A stretch of 64,000 nucleotides of DNA from assembly GCA_904394705.1 (NCBI GenBank), contig CAJFNJ010000028.1:62001-126000 (forward strand), written 5' to 3'. Shown here piece after piece: positions 40,619 to 49,161 of this stretch (position 1 is its first letter; every line of letters starts with the position of its first letter). A program made the position numbers and the translations under genes. The stretch comes from Avimicrobium caecorum (GTDB taxonomy: Bacteria; Bacillota; Clostridia; Oscillospirales; Ruminococcaceae). The notes under the pieces are model-generated. The model was given only the letters and a program-made list of their open reading frames with translations, was not told the origin of the DNA and did no database searches.

Positions 40619-41500
40619 CTATGCCTCCTCTGCCTGTTTTGTCGAATGGATGCCGTGTGCCTCCAGCAGGGCTGCCAGGGCATCGGCACACTCCTCCTCC
40701 CCGAGGATGGAGCGGTCAATGGAATATCCGGCGTCTGCCAGGTCATTGGCGAGATCGGTGGACTGGGGCACATCCAGGCCGCGGCTCTTGAGCAGCTGCA
40801 CATGGGTGAATACCTCCCGGGCTGTGCCGTCCAGGATGATCTTGCCGTCATCCACCACCACTACCCGGTCGCACTGGGCAGCCTCGTCCATATAGTGGGT
40901 GATGAGCACCACGGTGATGCCGTACTGCTTGTTCATCTCCCGGATGGTGGAGAGCACCTCCACACGGCCCCGGGGGTCCAGCATGGCGGTGGGCTCGTCC
41001 AGAACAATGCAGCGGGGACGCATGGCAATCACGCCGGCAATGGCAATGCGCTGCTTCTGTCCGCCCGAAAGCTGATGGGGCGCATGCTCCCGGAACTCAT
41101 ACATACCCACCGACCGGAGCGCATCGTCCACCCGCTGACGGATCTCCGCCGGCGGGACGCCGATATTCTCCGGCCCGAAGGCCACATCTTCCTCCACAAT
41201 GGTGGCAACCAGCTGGTTGTCCGGGTTCTGGAACACCATGCCCACCGTCTGCCGGATGTCAAAGAGCTTGTCCTCATCGGCGGTATTCATGCCGTCCACA
41301 TAACAGGCACCGCCGCTGGGCAGCAGCACCGCATTGAAATGCTTTGCCAGGGTGCTCTTGCCTGAGCCGTTGTGTCCCAGCACTGCCACGAACTCCCCTT
41401 CCCGGATGGAGATGGAGAGGTTCTCCAGCACCGGGATCATCTGTCCGTCGTCTGCTTCATAGCCGAAGCTGATGTCCTCCGCACTGATAAAATCTTTCAC
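40619..41500 (-). CDS. ecfA1: ECF transporter ATPase EcfA1
   Basis: A 293-residue ABC ATPase pairing with EcfA2. Walker A GHNGSGKSTLAKHFN, Q-loop MVFQNPDNQLVATIVEEDVAF, signature LSGGQKQRIAIAGV, Walker B CIVLDEPTAMLDP. The FQNPDNQ form and early position mark the A1 paralogue. Start is GTG at 41500, seven bases after GGAGG. It opens the ecfA1-ecfA2-ecfT-truA block, here preceded by a methyltransferase gene and glmM instead of the more usual ribosomal protein operon. Confidence 0.96.
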   Translation of the reverse strand: MKDFISAEDISFGYEADDGQMIPVLENLSISIREGEFVAVLGHNGSGKSTLAKHFNAVLLPSGGACYVDGMNTADEDKLFDIRQTVGMVFQNPDNQLVATIVEEDVAFGPENIGVPPAEIRQRVDDALRSVGMYEFREHAPHQLSGGQKQRIAIAGVIAMRPRCIVLDEPTAMLDPRGRVEVLSTIREMNKQYGITVVLITHYMDEAAQCDRVVVVDDGKIILDGTAREVFTHVQLLKSRGLDVPQSTDLANDLADAGYSIDRSILGEEECADALAALLEAHGIHSTKQAEEA

Positions 41501-41538
41501 AGGTTTTCCTCCCGTTCGCCTAAAAATACCGCAGCCTG

Positions 41539-42414
41539 TCAGCGCTGCCAGATGGCTGTACTGCCGCAGGGCAATACATAACCGGTGCTCTTCACCGGCA
41601 GACCGATCTCATCCGACGAAACCTGTCCGCCGATGCGGTCCCGGATCACTACACCCAGAATATATTCCATCACCGAAGCCGAAAGTCCGGTGGTATAGGA
41701 GTTGAGCAGGAAGAAGAGGCTGTCCTCATAGAGCAGCTTGGCAGCTTCCTCCACCAGTGTATAAACCTGCTCCTCCAGCTGCCAGACCTCACCGCCCGGG
41801 CCCCGTCCATAGGAGGGCGGGTCCATGATGATGCCGTCATACCGGTTGCCCCGGCGGATCTCCCGGCGGATAAACTTCAGGCAGTCGTCCACGATCCACC
41901 GGATGGGACGGTTCTCCAGGCCGGACAGGGCCGCGTTTTCCCGGGCCCAGGCCACCATGCCCTTGGAGGCGTCCACATGGCAGACCGATGCGCCTGCCGC
42001 ACTGCAGGCAATGGTGGCGCCGCCGGTATAGGCAAAGAGATTGAGCACCTTGATCTCCCGGTTGGGGTCCTTTTTCCGGGCAGCCCGGATCTTCTCCGCC
42101 ATGAAGTCCCAGTTCACCGCCTGCTCCGGGAAAAGCCCGGTGTGCTTGAAGCCGGTGGGCTGGATCTTGAAGGTCAGCTCCCGGTAGCCGATAGTCCAGC
42201 TGCCGGCAGGCATATTGCGCACTTCCCAGCTGCCGCCTCCGCTCCGGGAACGGAGGTACCGGGCATTGATCTTCTTCCAGGAATCCCCCTTCGGGGTGTT
42301 CCAGATGATCTGCGGGTCGGGCCGGGCCAGGATCACATTGCCCCAGCGCTCCAGCTTTTCCCCGCCGGAGGTGTCCAGCACCTCAAAGTCTTTCCAGTGT
42401 TCTGCTGCTCTCAT
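41539..42414 (-). CDS. Class I SAM-dependent methyltransferase, RlmI/RlmK-like
   Basis: A 291-residue enzyme of the COG1092 group that methylates rRNA bases. The SAM motif NLFAYTGGATIACSAAGA lies near residue 124. VDASKGMVAWARENA and the catalytic-type DPPSYGRGP follow. The N-terminal PUA domain of RlmI is missing, leaving a short strand-rich head (about 1-90). Target base is not decided. It starts immediately after the glmM stop, with GAGGAGAG inside the glmM end, so the two are translationally coupled. Confidence 0.87.
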   Translation of the reverse strand: MRAAEHWKDFEVLDTSGGEKLERWGNVILARPDPQIIWNTPKGDSWKKINARYLRSRSGGGSWEVRNMPAGSWTIGYRELTFKIQPTGFKHTGLFPEQAVNWDFMAEKIRAARKKDPNREIKVLNLFAYTGGATIACSAAGASVCHVDASKGMVAWARENAALSGLENRPIRWIVDDCLKFIRREIRRGNRYDGIIMDPPSYGRGPGGEVWQLEEQVYTLVEEAAKLLYEDSLFFLLNSYTTGLSASVMEYILGVVIRDRIGGQVSSDEIGLPVKSTGYVLPCGSTAIWQR

Positions 42415-43761
42415 TTACAAACTCTCCTCGATCTTTTCCGCAATCCTCTGTGCCATGCCGGTGATCTCATCCAGATCCTCTCCTTCGAGCATGACCCGGA
42501 TCAGCGGCTCGGTCCCCGACGGACGCACCAGCACCCGTCCCCGGCTGCCCAGCTGGGCTTCGCACTCGGCGATCAGCTCCTGCACCGGACGGTTCTCCGG
42601 CAGGAAGTCCTTGACCTGCTGGCTGGCCTTGACATTCACCAGCACCTGGGGATATTTCTTCATCACCGCTGCCAGTTCCGACAGCTTCAGGCCGGTCTTT
42701 GCCATGATGCCCAGAAGCTGTACCGCACAGAGCTGGGCATCGCCGGTGGGCATATAGTCCAGGAAGGTGATGTGTCCCGACTGCTCGCCGCCCAGGTTGT
42801 AGCCCTGTTCCCGCATCCGTTCCAGCACATAGCGGTCGCCCACCTTGGTGGTTTCGATGTGTACATCGCTCATCTCGCCGAACTTGAGCAGGCCAATGTT
42901 GCTCATCACTGTGCCCACCACGGTGCGCTGGGCCAGCTTATCCTGGCTGATGAGATAGCAGGCGAATACTGCCAGCAGCATATCGCCGTCCACCACTTCG
43001 CCCCGTTCGTCCACGGCGATGATGCGGTCGGCGTCACCGTCAAAGGCGATGCCCAGGTCATAGCCGCCTTCAACCACCCGGGGACAGAGCTGCTCGATGT
43101 GGGTGCTTCCGCAGTCCACATTGATGTTGATGCCGTCAGGGGTGTCGTTGATGATGGTGAAGTCCGCCCCGATGGCTGTGAACAGCTCCCTGGCGGTGGT
43201 GCTGGCTGCGCCGTTGGCACAGTCCACCAGCACCCGGATGCCCTCGGCCCGTGCCGGAGCGGTGGAGGCCAGATACTCCACATAGTCGGTTCTGGCGTCG
43301 TTGTCCACCCGGATGCGTCCGAAGTCCTGTCCGTCCACCAGCGCATACATCCGCAGGTCGTCCAGGATCAGTTCCTCGATCTCCTCCTCATAGCTGTCAG
43401 GGAATTTATAGCCCTCGGCATCAAAGAGCTTGATGCCGTTGTATTCATAGGGATTGTGGCTGGCGGAGATGACAAAGGCTCCGTCCGCCTGATATTTCCG
43501 GGCCAGATAGGCCACGCCCGGTGTGGTGATCACGCCCAGCAGGGTCACATCAGCGCCCACCGAGCAGAGTCCTGCCGCAATGGCGCTCTCCAGCATGCCG
43601 CCGGAGATCCGGGTGTCCCGCCCGATGAGAAAATGCGGGTGGGTATTGCCCCGCTCCTTGACAACCGTTGCCGCCGCACGGCCCAGATCCAGTGCCAGTT
43701 CCGGTGTCATATCCACACCGGCTACGCCCCGGATTCCGTCTGTCCCGAAAATTCTGCCCAT
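42415..43761 (-). CDS. glmM: Phosphoglucosamine mutase
   Basis: GlmM converts glucosamine 6-phosphate to glucosamine 1-phosphate for UDP-GlcNAc and peptidoglycan synthesis. The 448-residue protein begins MGRIFGTDGIRGVAG. The phosphoserine loop VISASHNPYEYNG has S101 as phosphoacceptor. The metal loop FDGDADRI, the sugar loop GGEQSGHI and the phosphate loop RPSGTEPLIRVM all follow in order. Start is the ATG at 43761 behind GGAAGG; upstream extension to 43833 has no site. It lies 88 bp after ruvB with a short hairpin between. Confidence 0.97.
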   Translation of the reverse strand: MGRIFGTDGIRGVAGVDMTPELALDLGRAAATVVKERGNTHPHFLIGRDTRISGGMLESAIAAGLCSVGADVTLLGVITTPGVAYLARKYQADGAFVISASHNPYEYNGIKLFDAEGYKFPDSYEEEIEELILDDLRMYALVDGQDFGRIRVDNDARTDYVEYLASTAPARAEGIRVLVDCANGAASTTARELFTAIGADFTIINDTPDGININVDCGSTHIEQLCPRVVEGGYDLGIAFDGDADRIIAVDERGEVVDGDMLLAVFACYLISQDKLAQRTVVGTVMSNIGLLKFGEMSDVHIETTKVGDRYVLERMREQGYNLGGEQSGHITFLDYMPTGDAQLCAVQLLGIMAKTGLKLSELAAVMKKYPQVLVNVKASQQVKDFLPENRPVQELIAECEAQLGSRGRVLVRPSGTEPLIRVMLEGEDLDEITGMAQRIAEKIEESL

Positions 43762-43791
43762 ACCAATCGTTCCTTCCAAAATTCGTTCTGT

Positions 43792-43810
43792 GGCCTGTGC
43801 GTCACAGGCC
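43792..43810 (-). other. Hairpin between ruvB and glmM
   Basis: A perfect GGCCTGTG/CACAGGCC repeat with a three-base loop. No T run follows on the minus strand, so it is more likely an mRNA stability element or weak attenuator than a terminator. Confidence 0.5.
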
Positions 43811-43849
43811 GGTGAGGAGCTTTCCTGCCTCACAAAATGCGGATGCGCC

Positions 43850-44920
43850 TTACTCGTCCTCCAGCAGGCTGAGCTGATCTGCCTCCGGCGCCGGCTGGGG
43901 ACGCCCGTTCGGCGTCAGTCCCAGATGCTCATAGGCCAGCGGAGTGGCACACCGTCCCCGGGGAGTCCGGGAGAGGAAGCCGATCTGCATCAGATACGGC
44001 TCATAGACATCTTCCAGCGTCACCGATTCCTCGCCGATAGCTGCCGCCAGGGTTTCCAGACCCACCGGACCGCCGCCGTAATTGCGGATGATGGTGGTGA
44101 GCATCCGGCGGTCGATGGCATCCAGCCCCAGCTGGTCGATCTCCTGCCGGCGCAGCGCCTCATCGGCGATTTCCCGGGTGATGACACCGTTGCCCAGCAC
44201 CTGGGCAAAATCCCGCACCCGCTTGAGCAGGCGGTTGGCGATTCGGGGCGTGCCCCGGCTGCGCCGCGCGATCTCCACAGCGCCCTCAGCTTCGCATTCG
44301 ATACCCAGAATCCCGGCGCTGCGGGTGACGATCTCGGTGAGCTGCTCCACGGTGTAGAGCTCCAGGCGCAGGATCACGCCGAAGCGGTCCCGGAGCGGCG
44401 CGGTGAGCTGTCCGGCCCGGGTGGTGGCGCCCACCAGGGTGAACTTGGGCAGGTCGATGCGGATCGACCGTGCCGAAGGTCCCTTGCCGATGATAATATC
44501 CAGGGCAAAGTCCTCCATCGCCGGATAGAGCACCTCCTCCACGCTGCGGTTGAGGCGGTGGATCTCATCAATAAAGAGTATGTCGTTCTCGCTCAGATTA
44601 GTAAGCAAAGCAGCCAGATCGCCCTGTTTTTCAATGGCCGGGCCGGAGGTGACCCGGATATTCACATTCATTTCGTTGGCAATGATGGTGGAAAGGGTGG
44701 TCTTGCCCAGTCCGGGAGGGCCGTAGAGCAGCACATGGTCGAGGTTCTCGCCCCGCATTTTGGCGGCCTCGATATAGATGCTCAGGTTCTCCTTGGCCTT
44801 GTCCTGACCGATGTATTCCGCCAGCGTCCTGGGACGCAGGGAAAATTCTGTCTCCGCATCGGCGCCGGTATATTCCGGAGTGACAATGCGGTTTTCAAAA
44901 TCCATGTCAAATCTGTCCAA
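43850..44920 (-). CDS. ruvB: Holliday junction branch migration helicase RuvB
   Basis: The AAA+ motor that drives branch migration with RuvA. The 356-residue protein has FSLRPRTLAEYIGQDKAKENL, Walker A GPPGLGKTTL, Walker B ILFIDEIHRLN, sensor GATTRAGQLTAPLRDRFG and a C-terminal winged helix (GLETLAAAIGEES, PRGRCATPLAYEHLG). Start is TTG at 44920, seven bases after GGAGGCGGG; the ATG five codons on is too distant from the site. It is last in ruvC-ruvA-ruvB. Confidence 0.97.
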   Translation of the reverse strand: MDRFDMDFENRIVTPEYTGADAETEFSLRPRTLAEYIGQDKAKENLSIYIEAAKMRGENLDHVLLYGPPGLGKTTLSTIIANEMNVNIRVTSGPAIEKQGDLAALLTNLSENDILFIDEIHRLNRSVEEVLYPAMEDFALDIIIGKGPSARSIRIDLPKFTLVGATTRAGQLTAPLRDRFGVILRLELYTVEQLTEIVTRSAGILGIECEAEGAVEIARRSRGTPRIANRLLKRVRDFAQVLGNGVITREIADEALRRQEIDQLGLDAIDRRMLTTIIRNYGGGPVGLETLAAAIGEESVTLEDVYEPYLMQIGFLSRTPRGRCATPLAYEHLGLTPNGRPQPAPEADQLSLLEDE

Positions 44921-44948
44921 ATTCCCGCCTCCTCAGCTGTACTGCCGG

Positions 44949-45557
44949 TCACAGATTCCGGGAGAGCTTCTTGAGCCCTGCCCGGATCATATCCTCAACG
45001 CTCATGGTATCAGCGCAGTCCGAAAGAACGGATGCCGCCTCAGCCTGGCTGTAACCCAGGGCTGCCAGGGCTGCCACTGCCTCGCCCCGGTTGCCCTTGC
45101 CCATGACTGCCGGCACCGAAGCCGACAGCGATCCGGCAGAGAACTCAGCTGTGCCCTTGCCGAACTTGTCCTTGAGCTCCAGCACAATGCGCTGGGCCAG
45201 CTTGGGACCCACGCCCGGAGCAGCGGTGAGTGCCTTGGAATCCCCTGCCATGATGGCAAAGGCCACCTGATCGGCGGTCAGGGACGAGAGGATGGCAATC
45301 GCCACCTTAGCGCCCACGCCGCTGACCTGGGTGAGCATCCGGAAGCAGCTGCGCTCTACCTGGGTGGAGAAGCCATAGAGCTCCATGGCGTCCTCCCGGA
45401 CCGAGAGATGGGTATAGAGCAGTACTTCCTCCCCGGGTTCGGGGAGCTGGGAATAGGTCTGGGCTGACACGGTGCACAGATACCCCACGCCGCCGCATTC
45501 CACTGCCGCCGAGCGTCCGTCCGCGGCAATGAGTGTTCCTCTGAGTGAATAATACAT
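44949..45557 (-). CDS. ruvA: Holliday junction-binding protein RuvA
   Basis: RuvA tetramers hold the four-way junction for RuvB. The 202-residue protein has the N-terminal OB domain (MYYSLRGTLIAADGRSAAVE), two helix-hairpin-helix motifs (VSGVGAKVAIAILSSL and APGVGPKLAQRIVLEL) and a C-terminal RuvB-binding helix bundle (EAVAALAALGYSQAEA). It is six bases downstream of ruvC and 28 upstream of ruvB. Confidence 0.97.
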   Translation of the reverse strand: MYYSLRGTLIAADGRSAAVECGGVGYLCTVSAQTYSQLPEPGEEVLLYTHLSVREDAMELYGFSTQVERSCFRMLTQVSGVGAKVAIAILSSLTADQVAFAIMAGDSKALTAAPGVGPKLAQRIVLELKDKFGKGTAEFSAGSLSASVPAVMGKGNRGEAVAALAALGYSQAEAASVLSDCADTMSVEDMIRAGLKKLSRNL

Positions 45558-45563
45558 AGCCTT

Positions 45564-46139
45564 TTATCCTCTCTGTTCCAGCTTTCTCCGTTCGATTTCC
45601 GCCATCCGCCGGGCATCCCGTGCCTCACTGCGGGCAATGGCCTCCTCCAGACGGCTGCGTCCCATATAGGAGCCCGCCGAATGTCCGTGACAGATGGCAA
45701 TCGCCAGGGCATCGGCAGCATCGTCCGGCTTGGGGATCTTCTCCAGCCGCAGCAGAATGCGGGTCATCTCCATGACCTGCTTCTTGACGGCCTTGCCATA
45801 GCCCACCACCGACTGCTTGACCTGCATGGGGGTGTATTCATAGGTGGGCACGCCCTTTTTCCGGGCAGCCAGCAGGATCACACCCCGGGCCTGGGCCACC
45901 ATGATACCGGTGGTCTTGTTGTTGGTGAAGAAGAGCTGCTCAATGGCAATGGCATCGGGCTGATACCGGTCGATGACGGCGCTGATCCCATCGTAGACCT
46001 GTTCCAGGCGCAGATCCGCATCCAGGCCGGCTTCGGTGGTCACAGCCCCGTAGGTGATGGGCGTAAAGGTTCGGTTGTCATAGCTGACCACGCCATAGCC
46101 CACAATGGCATAACCGGGGTCAATGCCCAGAATGATCAT
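45564..46139 (-). CDS. ruvC: Crossover junction endodeoxyribonuclease RuvC
   Basis: RuvC resolves Holliday junctions by symmetric nicking. The 191-residue protein has the RNase H-like acidic residues: D7 in ILGIDPG, the Glu in IAIEQLFF, and the C-terminal Asp pair in KPDDAADALAIA. It opens the ruvCAB operon and probably the longer co-directional run to cvpA. A TG-extended promoter lies about 75 bp upstream. Confidence 0.96.
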   Translation of the reverse strand: MIILGIDPGYAIVGYGVVSYDNRTFTPITYGAVTTEAGLDADLRLEQVYDGISAVIDRYQPDAIAIEQLFFTNNKTTGIMVAQARGVILLAARKKGVPTYEYTPMQVKQSVVGYGKAVKKQVMEMTRILLRLEKIPKPDDAADALAIAICHGHSAGSYMGRSRLEEAIARSEARDARRMAEIERRKLEQRG

Positions 46140-46214
46140 AGAAAAACTCCCTGTTCATGGAGCGGAAAATTGTCCGGTCGAAAAAAGCGCAGACCGCCCC
46201 ACGATATCTGTTTA

Positions 46215-46243
46215 AGTATATCACAAACTCCCCCAAAGGACAA
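46215..46243 (-). promoter_or_regulatory. Promoter of ruvCAB run
   Basis: TTGTCC (46238-46243) and TATACT (46215-46220), minus strand, 17 bp apart, with TG one base before the -10. Confidence 0.75.
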
Positions 46244-46423
46244 CAAAAACCCGTCTGTCTGCCGGTCCGGCGCGGATGGGAGCTGTCAGTTTTTCCGCGG
46301 GGTGTCGGGCTGTTTTTGGCAGTTTGACCGAGCCGCCCCGAAGCCTGGTTCCCACTGCTCTTCCTCACTGCCAGATCCGCCGAAAGCAGCGGATTTTTTC
46401 CACTTATTTTGCAGCAAAACAGA

Positions 46424-46454
46424 AAAAACTCCGGGAGGACTCCCCGGAGTTTTT
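46424..46454 (-). terminator. Terminator of SGNH/DUF4358 operon
   Basis: AAAAACTCCGGG and CCCGGAGTTTTT arms close a short loop just after the membrane-protein stop; T runs exist on both strands. Confidence 0.85.
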
Positions 46455-46463
46455 AATGCAAAG

Positions 46464-46811
46464 CTATACCAGAAGTTCCAGTGTGAAGATCACAGCCAGA
46501 ACCAGGTTGAACCCGCCGGCAAGGGCAAAATACATCTGTCGGGTCCGACGGCGGCGGACAGCCAGTCCCAGTACACCCATTACGATGCCGGAGGCCAGCA
46601 GAGCCACCAGATAGCAGACGATCCGGAACGGAACCGGCTGGATCGGGCCATCTGCCGGCAGATACCGGGCCGCAAAGCCCGCTGCCAGATAGATCGCCGG
46701 CATGAAATAGAGCGGGATCATTGCCAGATCAGTGCCCCGGTTTCCCTTCTGACGGATCACGATGCTCATAGCCAGTAGCATGATCAGCACAGCGGCGCAT
46801 TCCACAGCCAT
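46464..46811 (-). CDS. Small hypothetical membrane protein (four helices)
   Basis: A 115-residue protein with about four hydrophobic helices (residues 4-20, 30-48, 63-84, 92-113) separated by short basic loops (RQKGNRGTD; RRRRTRQ). No family recognised. GGGTG precedes the ATG. It is the third gene of an operon with a membrane-anchored SGNH hydrolase and a DUF4358 lipoprotein (25 bp downstream of the latter), which suggests an envelope function. Confidence 0.7.
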   Translation of the reverse strand: MAVECAAVLIMLLAMSIVIRQKGNRGTDLAMIPLYFMPAIYLAAGFAARYLPADGPIQPVPFRIVCYLVALLASGIVMGVLGLAVRRRRTRQMYFALAGGFNLVLAVIFTLELLV

Positions 46812-46836
46812 GACCGGTCACCCCCAAATAAACCGC

Positions 46837-47352
46837 TTATGCGCCCAGTTCTGCCTCAAAAGCTGCCTCAGCTGCGGCAGTGTCATCCGCGATGATGACT
46901 GCCACATAGTCACCGCTCTTTACCACAGCGGCGCCGTCCAGCTTCTTCACTTCATCGGGACGGTAGGATTCATACTCTGTCTTGCGGGCATCCAGATGGG
47001 TCTGGATCATCTCCTCCACAGCAGCGGCATCGCTGGTGCGGAACACCGAGATCTCCTCCACAGTGGCGCCGGTGGGACACATATAAACCGCATAGTCTTC
47101 CACACTGTCCGGAATGGTGTAGTAGTTGGGCACTACATCTGCACTGATTGCGATCACTTCATCATTGAAGGTGGTCGCCTCTACCATCTTCTGAGCCAGG
47201 CTGTCGGCAGTAACCTCCGAAGCCTGCGAGCTGGAGCTGCTGTTCTGGGAAGCAGTCGAGCTGGAGCTTTCGCCCTGATCCGAATCACTCGAACAGGCGG
47301 AAAGGCTCAGTACCATCATTGCGGCAAGTACCGCAGCCATCAGTTTCTTCAT
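46837..47352 (-). CDS. DUF4358-type lipoprotein
   Basis: A 171-residue lipoprotein. The signal peptide ends in the lipobox LSAC (lipidated C20), followed by a Ser/Gln-rich linker (about 21-45). The mature domain includes MCPTGATVEEISVFRTSDAA and a late VVKSGDYVAVIIADD strand, as in DUF4358, a family of unknown role often found near acyltransferase or SGNH genes in clostridia. GGAGG precedes the ATG. It is the middle gene of a three-gene operon. Confidence 0.8.
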   Translation of the reverse strand: MKKLMAAVLAAMMVLSLSACSSDSDQGESSSSTASQNSSSSSQASEVTADSLAQKMVEATTFNDEVIAISADVVPNYYTIPDSVEDYAVYMCPTGATVEEISVFRTSDAAAVEEMIQTHLDARKTEYESYRPDEVKKLDGAAVVKSGDYVAVIIADDTAAAEAAFEAELGA

Positions 47353-47393
47353 TGTAGATATCCTCCAATCTTTATCGCAGCTGTGCCGTCAGA

Positions 47394-48278
47394 TCAGGTT
47401 TCCGGCACAGTGTGTTCCTTGAGATAATCAATCCACTTATTGTAGTATTCACCCTTGAAGTGCAGACCATCGGTGGTAAACTCTGCCGGCAGGCCGCCGG
47501 TTTCATCCTTGATCGCCGAAGCGACATCCACATAGTAAACCTGCTCTTCCCCAGCCATTGCCATCAGCTTTTCATTGCATTCATCAATTTCGGCATTGGT
47601 GAGGTTGTAGCCATAGTTGGCCTCAAACTTCTGCTCATTGATGGGCATGAAGGACTGCACATAGATAATGCTGTCCGGATGGGTTTCCTTGAGGTGCTGT
47701 ACCAGGTCACGATAGAGTTCCACAGTCTTGTCCGCACCCAGTCCCTTCAGACCGTTGATACCCAGCATCACATAGATCTTGGCAGGCTGCTGGGCGTCTG
47801 CGGCTTCCAGAATGGTCTGCTTGCTGTCCTCGGTGCCGATGACTTCCTGGGTATAGATATTCTCCAGGCCGACACCCACTGCCGCCAGCACGGTGGTATC
47901 CGGCAGGATATTGTAGAGCTGGATACCGGTGGTGAGCGAGTCGCCGATAAAGACAGCGTCATTGAAGTAGGCGCTGGTCACCCGTTCGCTTTCAGGCACC
48001 GGCTGACCGAACTGTACAGCTGACGACTCCGGCTCGGACGAGCTCTCCTCCGACGAGGACGGCTCAGAGGCCTCCGAAGAGGATTCGCTCTGGGACGAGG
48101 AGGGCCGGGAATCGGGATAGAGGTAATCGGGGTCATACTTATCCTGCCATTTCTGCCAGACAAAGGCAATGAGCAGGGACAGAATGGTAATTCCCAGCAG
48201 AATAATAATCACGGGGATAAAAACATCACCGGAACCGCTGGAACGCCGCACCGGCCGGGATCTTCTCTGATTTGGCAT
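47394..48278 (-). CDS. Membrane-anchored SGNH/GDSL-like hydrolase
   Basis: A 294-residue protein with a basic cytosolic head, one membrane helix (about 20-42), a Ser/Glu-rich linker (about 58-88) and an extracytoplasmic SGNH domain. Block I is FIGDSLTTGIQ with the nucleophile Ser, the Asn block is MLGINGL, and TTDGLHF holds the Asp-His pair. These enzymes hydrolyse or transfer acyl groups on cell-wall polymers. AAGGAG precedes the ATG. It heads the operon with DUF4358 and a small membrane protein; no MBOAT partner is adjacent. Confidence 0.85.
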   Translation of the reverse strand: MPNQRRSRPVRRSSGSGDVFIPVIIILLGITILSLLIAFVWQKWQDKYDPDYLYPDSRPSSSQSESSSEASEPSSSEESSSEPESSAVQFGQPVPESERVTSAYFNDAVFIGDSLTTGIQLYNILPDTTVLAAVGVGLENIYTQEVIGTEDSKQTILEAADAQQPAKIYVMLGINGLKGLGADKTVELYRDLVQHLKETHPDSIIYVQSFMPINEQKFEANYGYNLTNAEIDECNEKLMAMAGEEQVYYVDVASAIKDETGGLPAEFTTDGLHFKGEYYNKWIDYLKEHTVPET

Positions 48279-48330
48279 ATCAAAAACTCCTTACGGGAAA
48301 AAGGAAGAGAAATTTTCGTGTTACCCCCAT

Positions 48331-48358
48331 ATTATACACCATATTTTGAGGCATTCAA
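48331..48358 (-). promoter_or_regulatory. Promoter of SGNH operon
   Basis: TTGAAT (48353-48358) and TATAAT (48331-48336), minus strand, 16 bp apart. Confidence 0.75.
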
Positions 48359-48422
48359 GCCGCTGGGTGTCAATGTTTATAAAATACTTACAATTACGCA
48401 GGGCTTTTTCCGGTTTCTGTCA

Positions 48423-48450
48423 GAAAAAAAAGACCCGCGCAAAGCGGGTC
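48423..48450 (-). terminator. Terminator of membrane-protein gene
   Basis: GACCCGC/GCGGGTC with a five-base loop and eight Ts on the minus strand, directly after the stop at 48458. Confidence 0.85.
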
Positions 48451-48457
48451 CCATGGG

Positions 48458-48961
48458 TCAGGAGCGGATTGGCTCATATGTACAGGAAAAGCGCCGCCAG
48501 ATAAGCTCCAGAGGCAGAAGAATCAGAAAAATGGGCAGCAGTGCCGCCGCTGTATCCAGGCCAATCCCATCAAATACAGTCAGAAACGCAGTTGTAAAGA
48601 AAGCGACCCGGCTGTAAGAGCGGGCGGAATCCGGACGCCCTTTTCTCTCCCGGCCCTGGGTAATTTTCAGCCAGAACCAGGTCCAGGATACCAGCGCAAG
48701 GGTGACCCACAGGAAGCTGTCAGCACTGGTTTGGCTGACCAGCTTTGCAGGTGAAATACCCGGCAGCAGCCAGAGCTGCGCCAGAATGCCGGTGACATTC
48801 CTGCCGTAGAGTGCCTCCTCAATCGAATCGACCGGCGACAGCCAGATCCGATCCCAAAGAATCCACCAATACAGAGTGATCAGTGCCATTCCGACTGCAA
48901 GCACCAGGCATATCCGAAACATGCGCCGGGCAAATTTCTCAGTATCGGAAATACAGTTCAT
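48458..48961 (-). CDS. Hypothetical membrane protein
   Basis: A 167-residue protein with hydrophobic segments at about 15-37, 85-102, 120-135 and 138-155 (ICLVLAVGMALITLYWWIL; AAALLPIFLILLPLELIW). No motif or family recognised. GGAGGA precedes the ATG by seven bases. It is a single gene whose promoter region includes a 9-10-9 inverted repeat over the -10. The coding composition matches neighbours. Confidence 0.65.
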   Translation of the reverse strand: MNCISDTEKFARRMFRICLVLAVGMALITLYWWILWDRIWLSPVDSIEEALYGRNVTGILAQLWLLPGISPAKLVSQTSADSFLWVTLALVSWTWFWLKITQGRERKGRPDSARSYSRVAFFTTAFLTVFDGIGLDTAAALLPIFLILLPLELIWRRFSCTYEPIRS

Positions 48962-49019
48962 CGCTCAGTCCTCCTTCGGGCAGCAGGTTTGGCCTGCGGA
49001 TCGTCCGGCCTAAAACAGA

Positions 49020-49047
49020 TATAATAGCGGCTTTTACAGCTATTATA
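49020..49047. promoter_or_regulatory. Inverted repeat over the promoter of the 48458 gene
   Basis: TATAATAGC and GCTATTATA arms with a ten-base spacer. On the minus strand the right arm supplies a TATAAT -10 (49042-49047) with GGGACA 17 bp upstream; the left arm supplies a second TATTAT. An operator for a dimeric regulator is likely. Confidence 0.5.
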
Positions 49048-49128
49048 CCACTTTCCGGCCTGGTTGTCCCGTCATGCCGGACAGGAATCCTGGGGGTCAT
49101 GCCTTCCCGAAATATTCCGCTGAACGGC

Positions 49129-49161
49129 AAAAAAGACCGGGGCATACGTCCGGTCTTTTTT
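49129..49161. terminator. Bidirectional terminator
   Basis: AAAAAAGACCGG/CCGGTCTTTTTT with a nine-base loop. It probably ends the flavodoxin transcript about 190 bp after its stop. Confidence 0.8.

Larger units (their letters stand above)
46140..46463. other. Intergenic region between ruvC and membrane-protein gene
   Basis: No gene is supported in these 324 bases. They hold the ruvC promoter (46215-46243) and the terminator at 46424-46454; the middle shows nothing recognisable. Confidence 0.7.

Noticed and set aside
48318..48617. Plus-strand frame of about 100 codons over the terminator at 48423
   Set aside because: It runs through a terminator and antisense to the 48458 gene; no site or motif.
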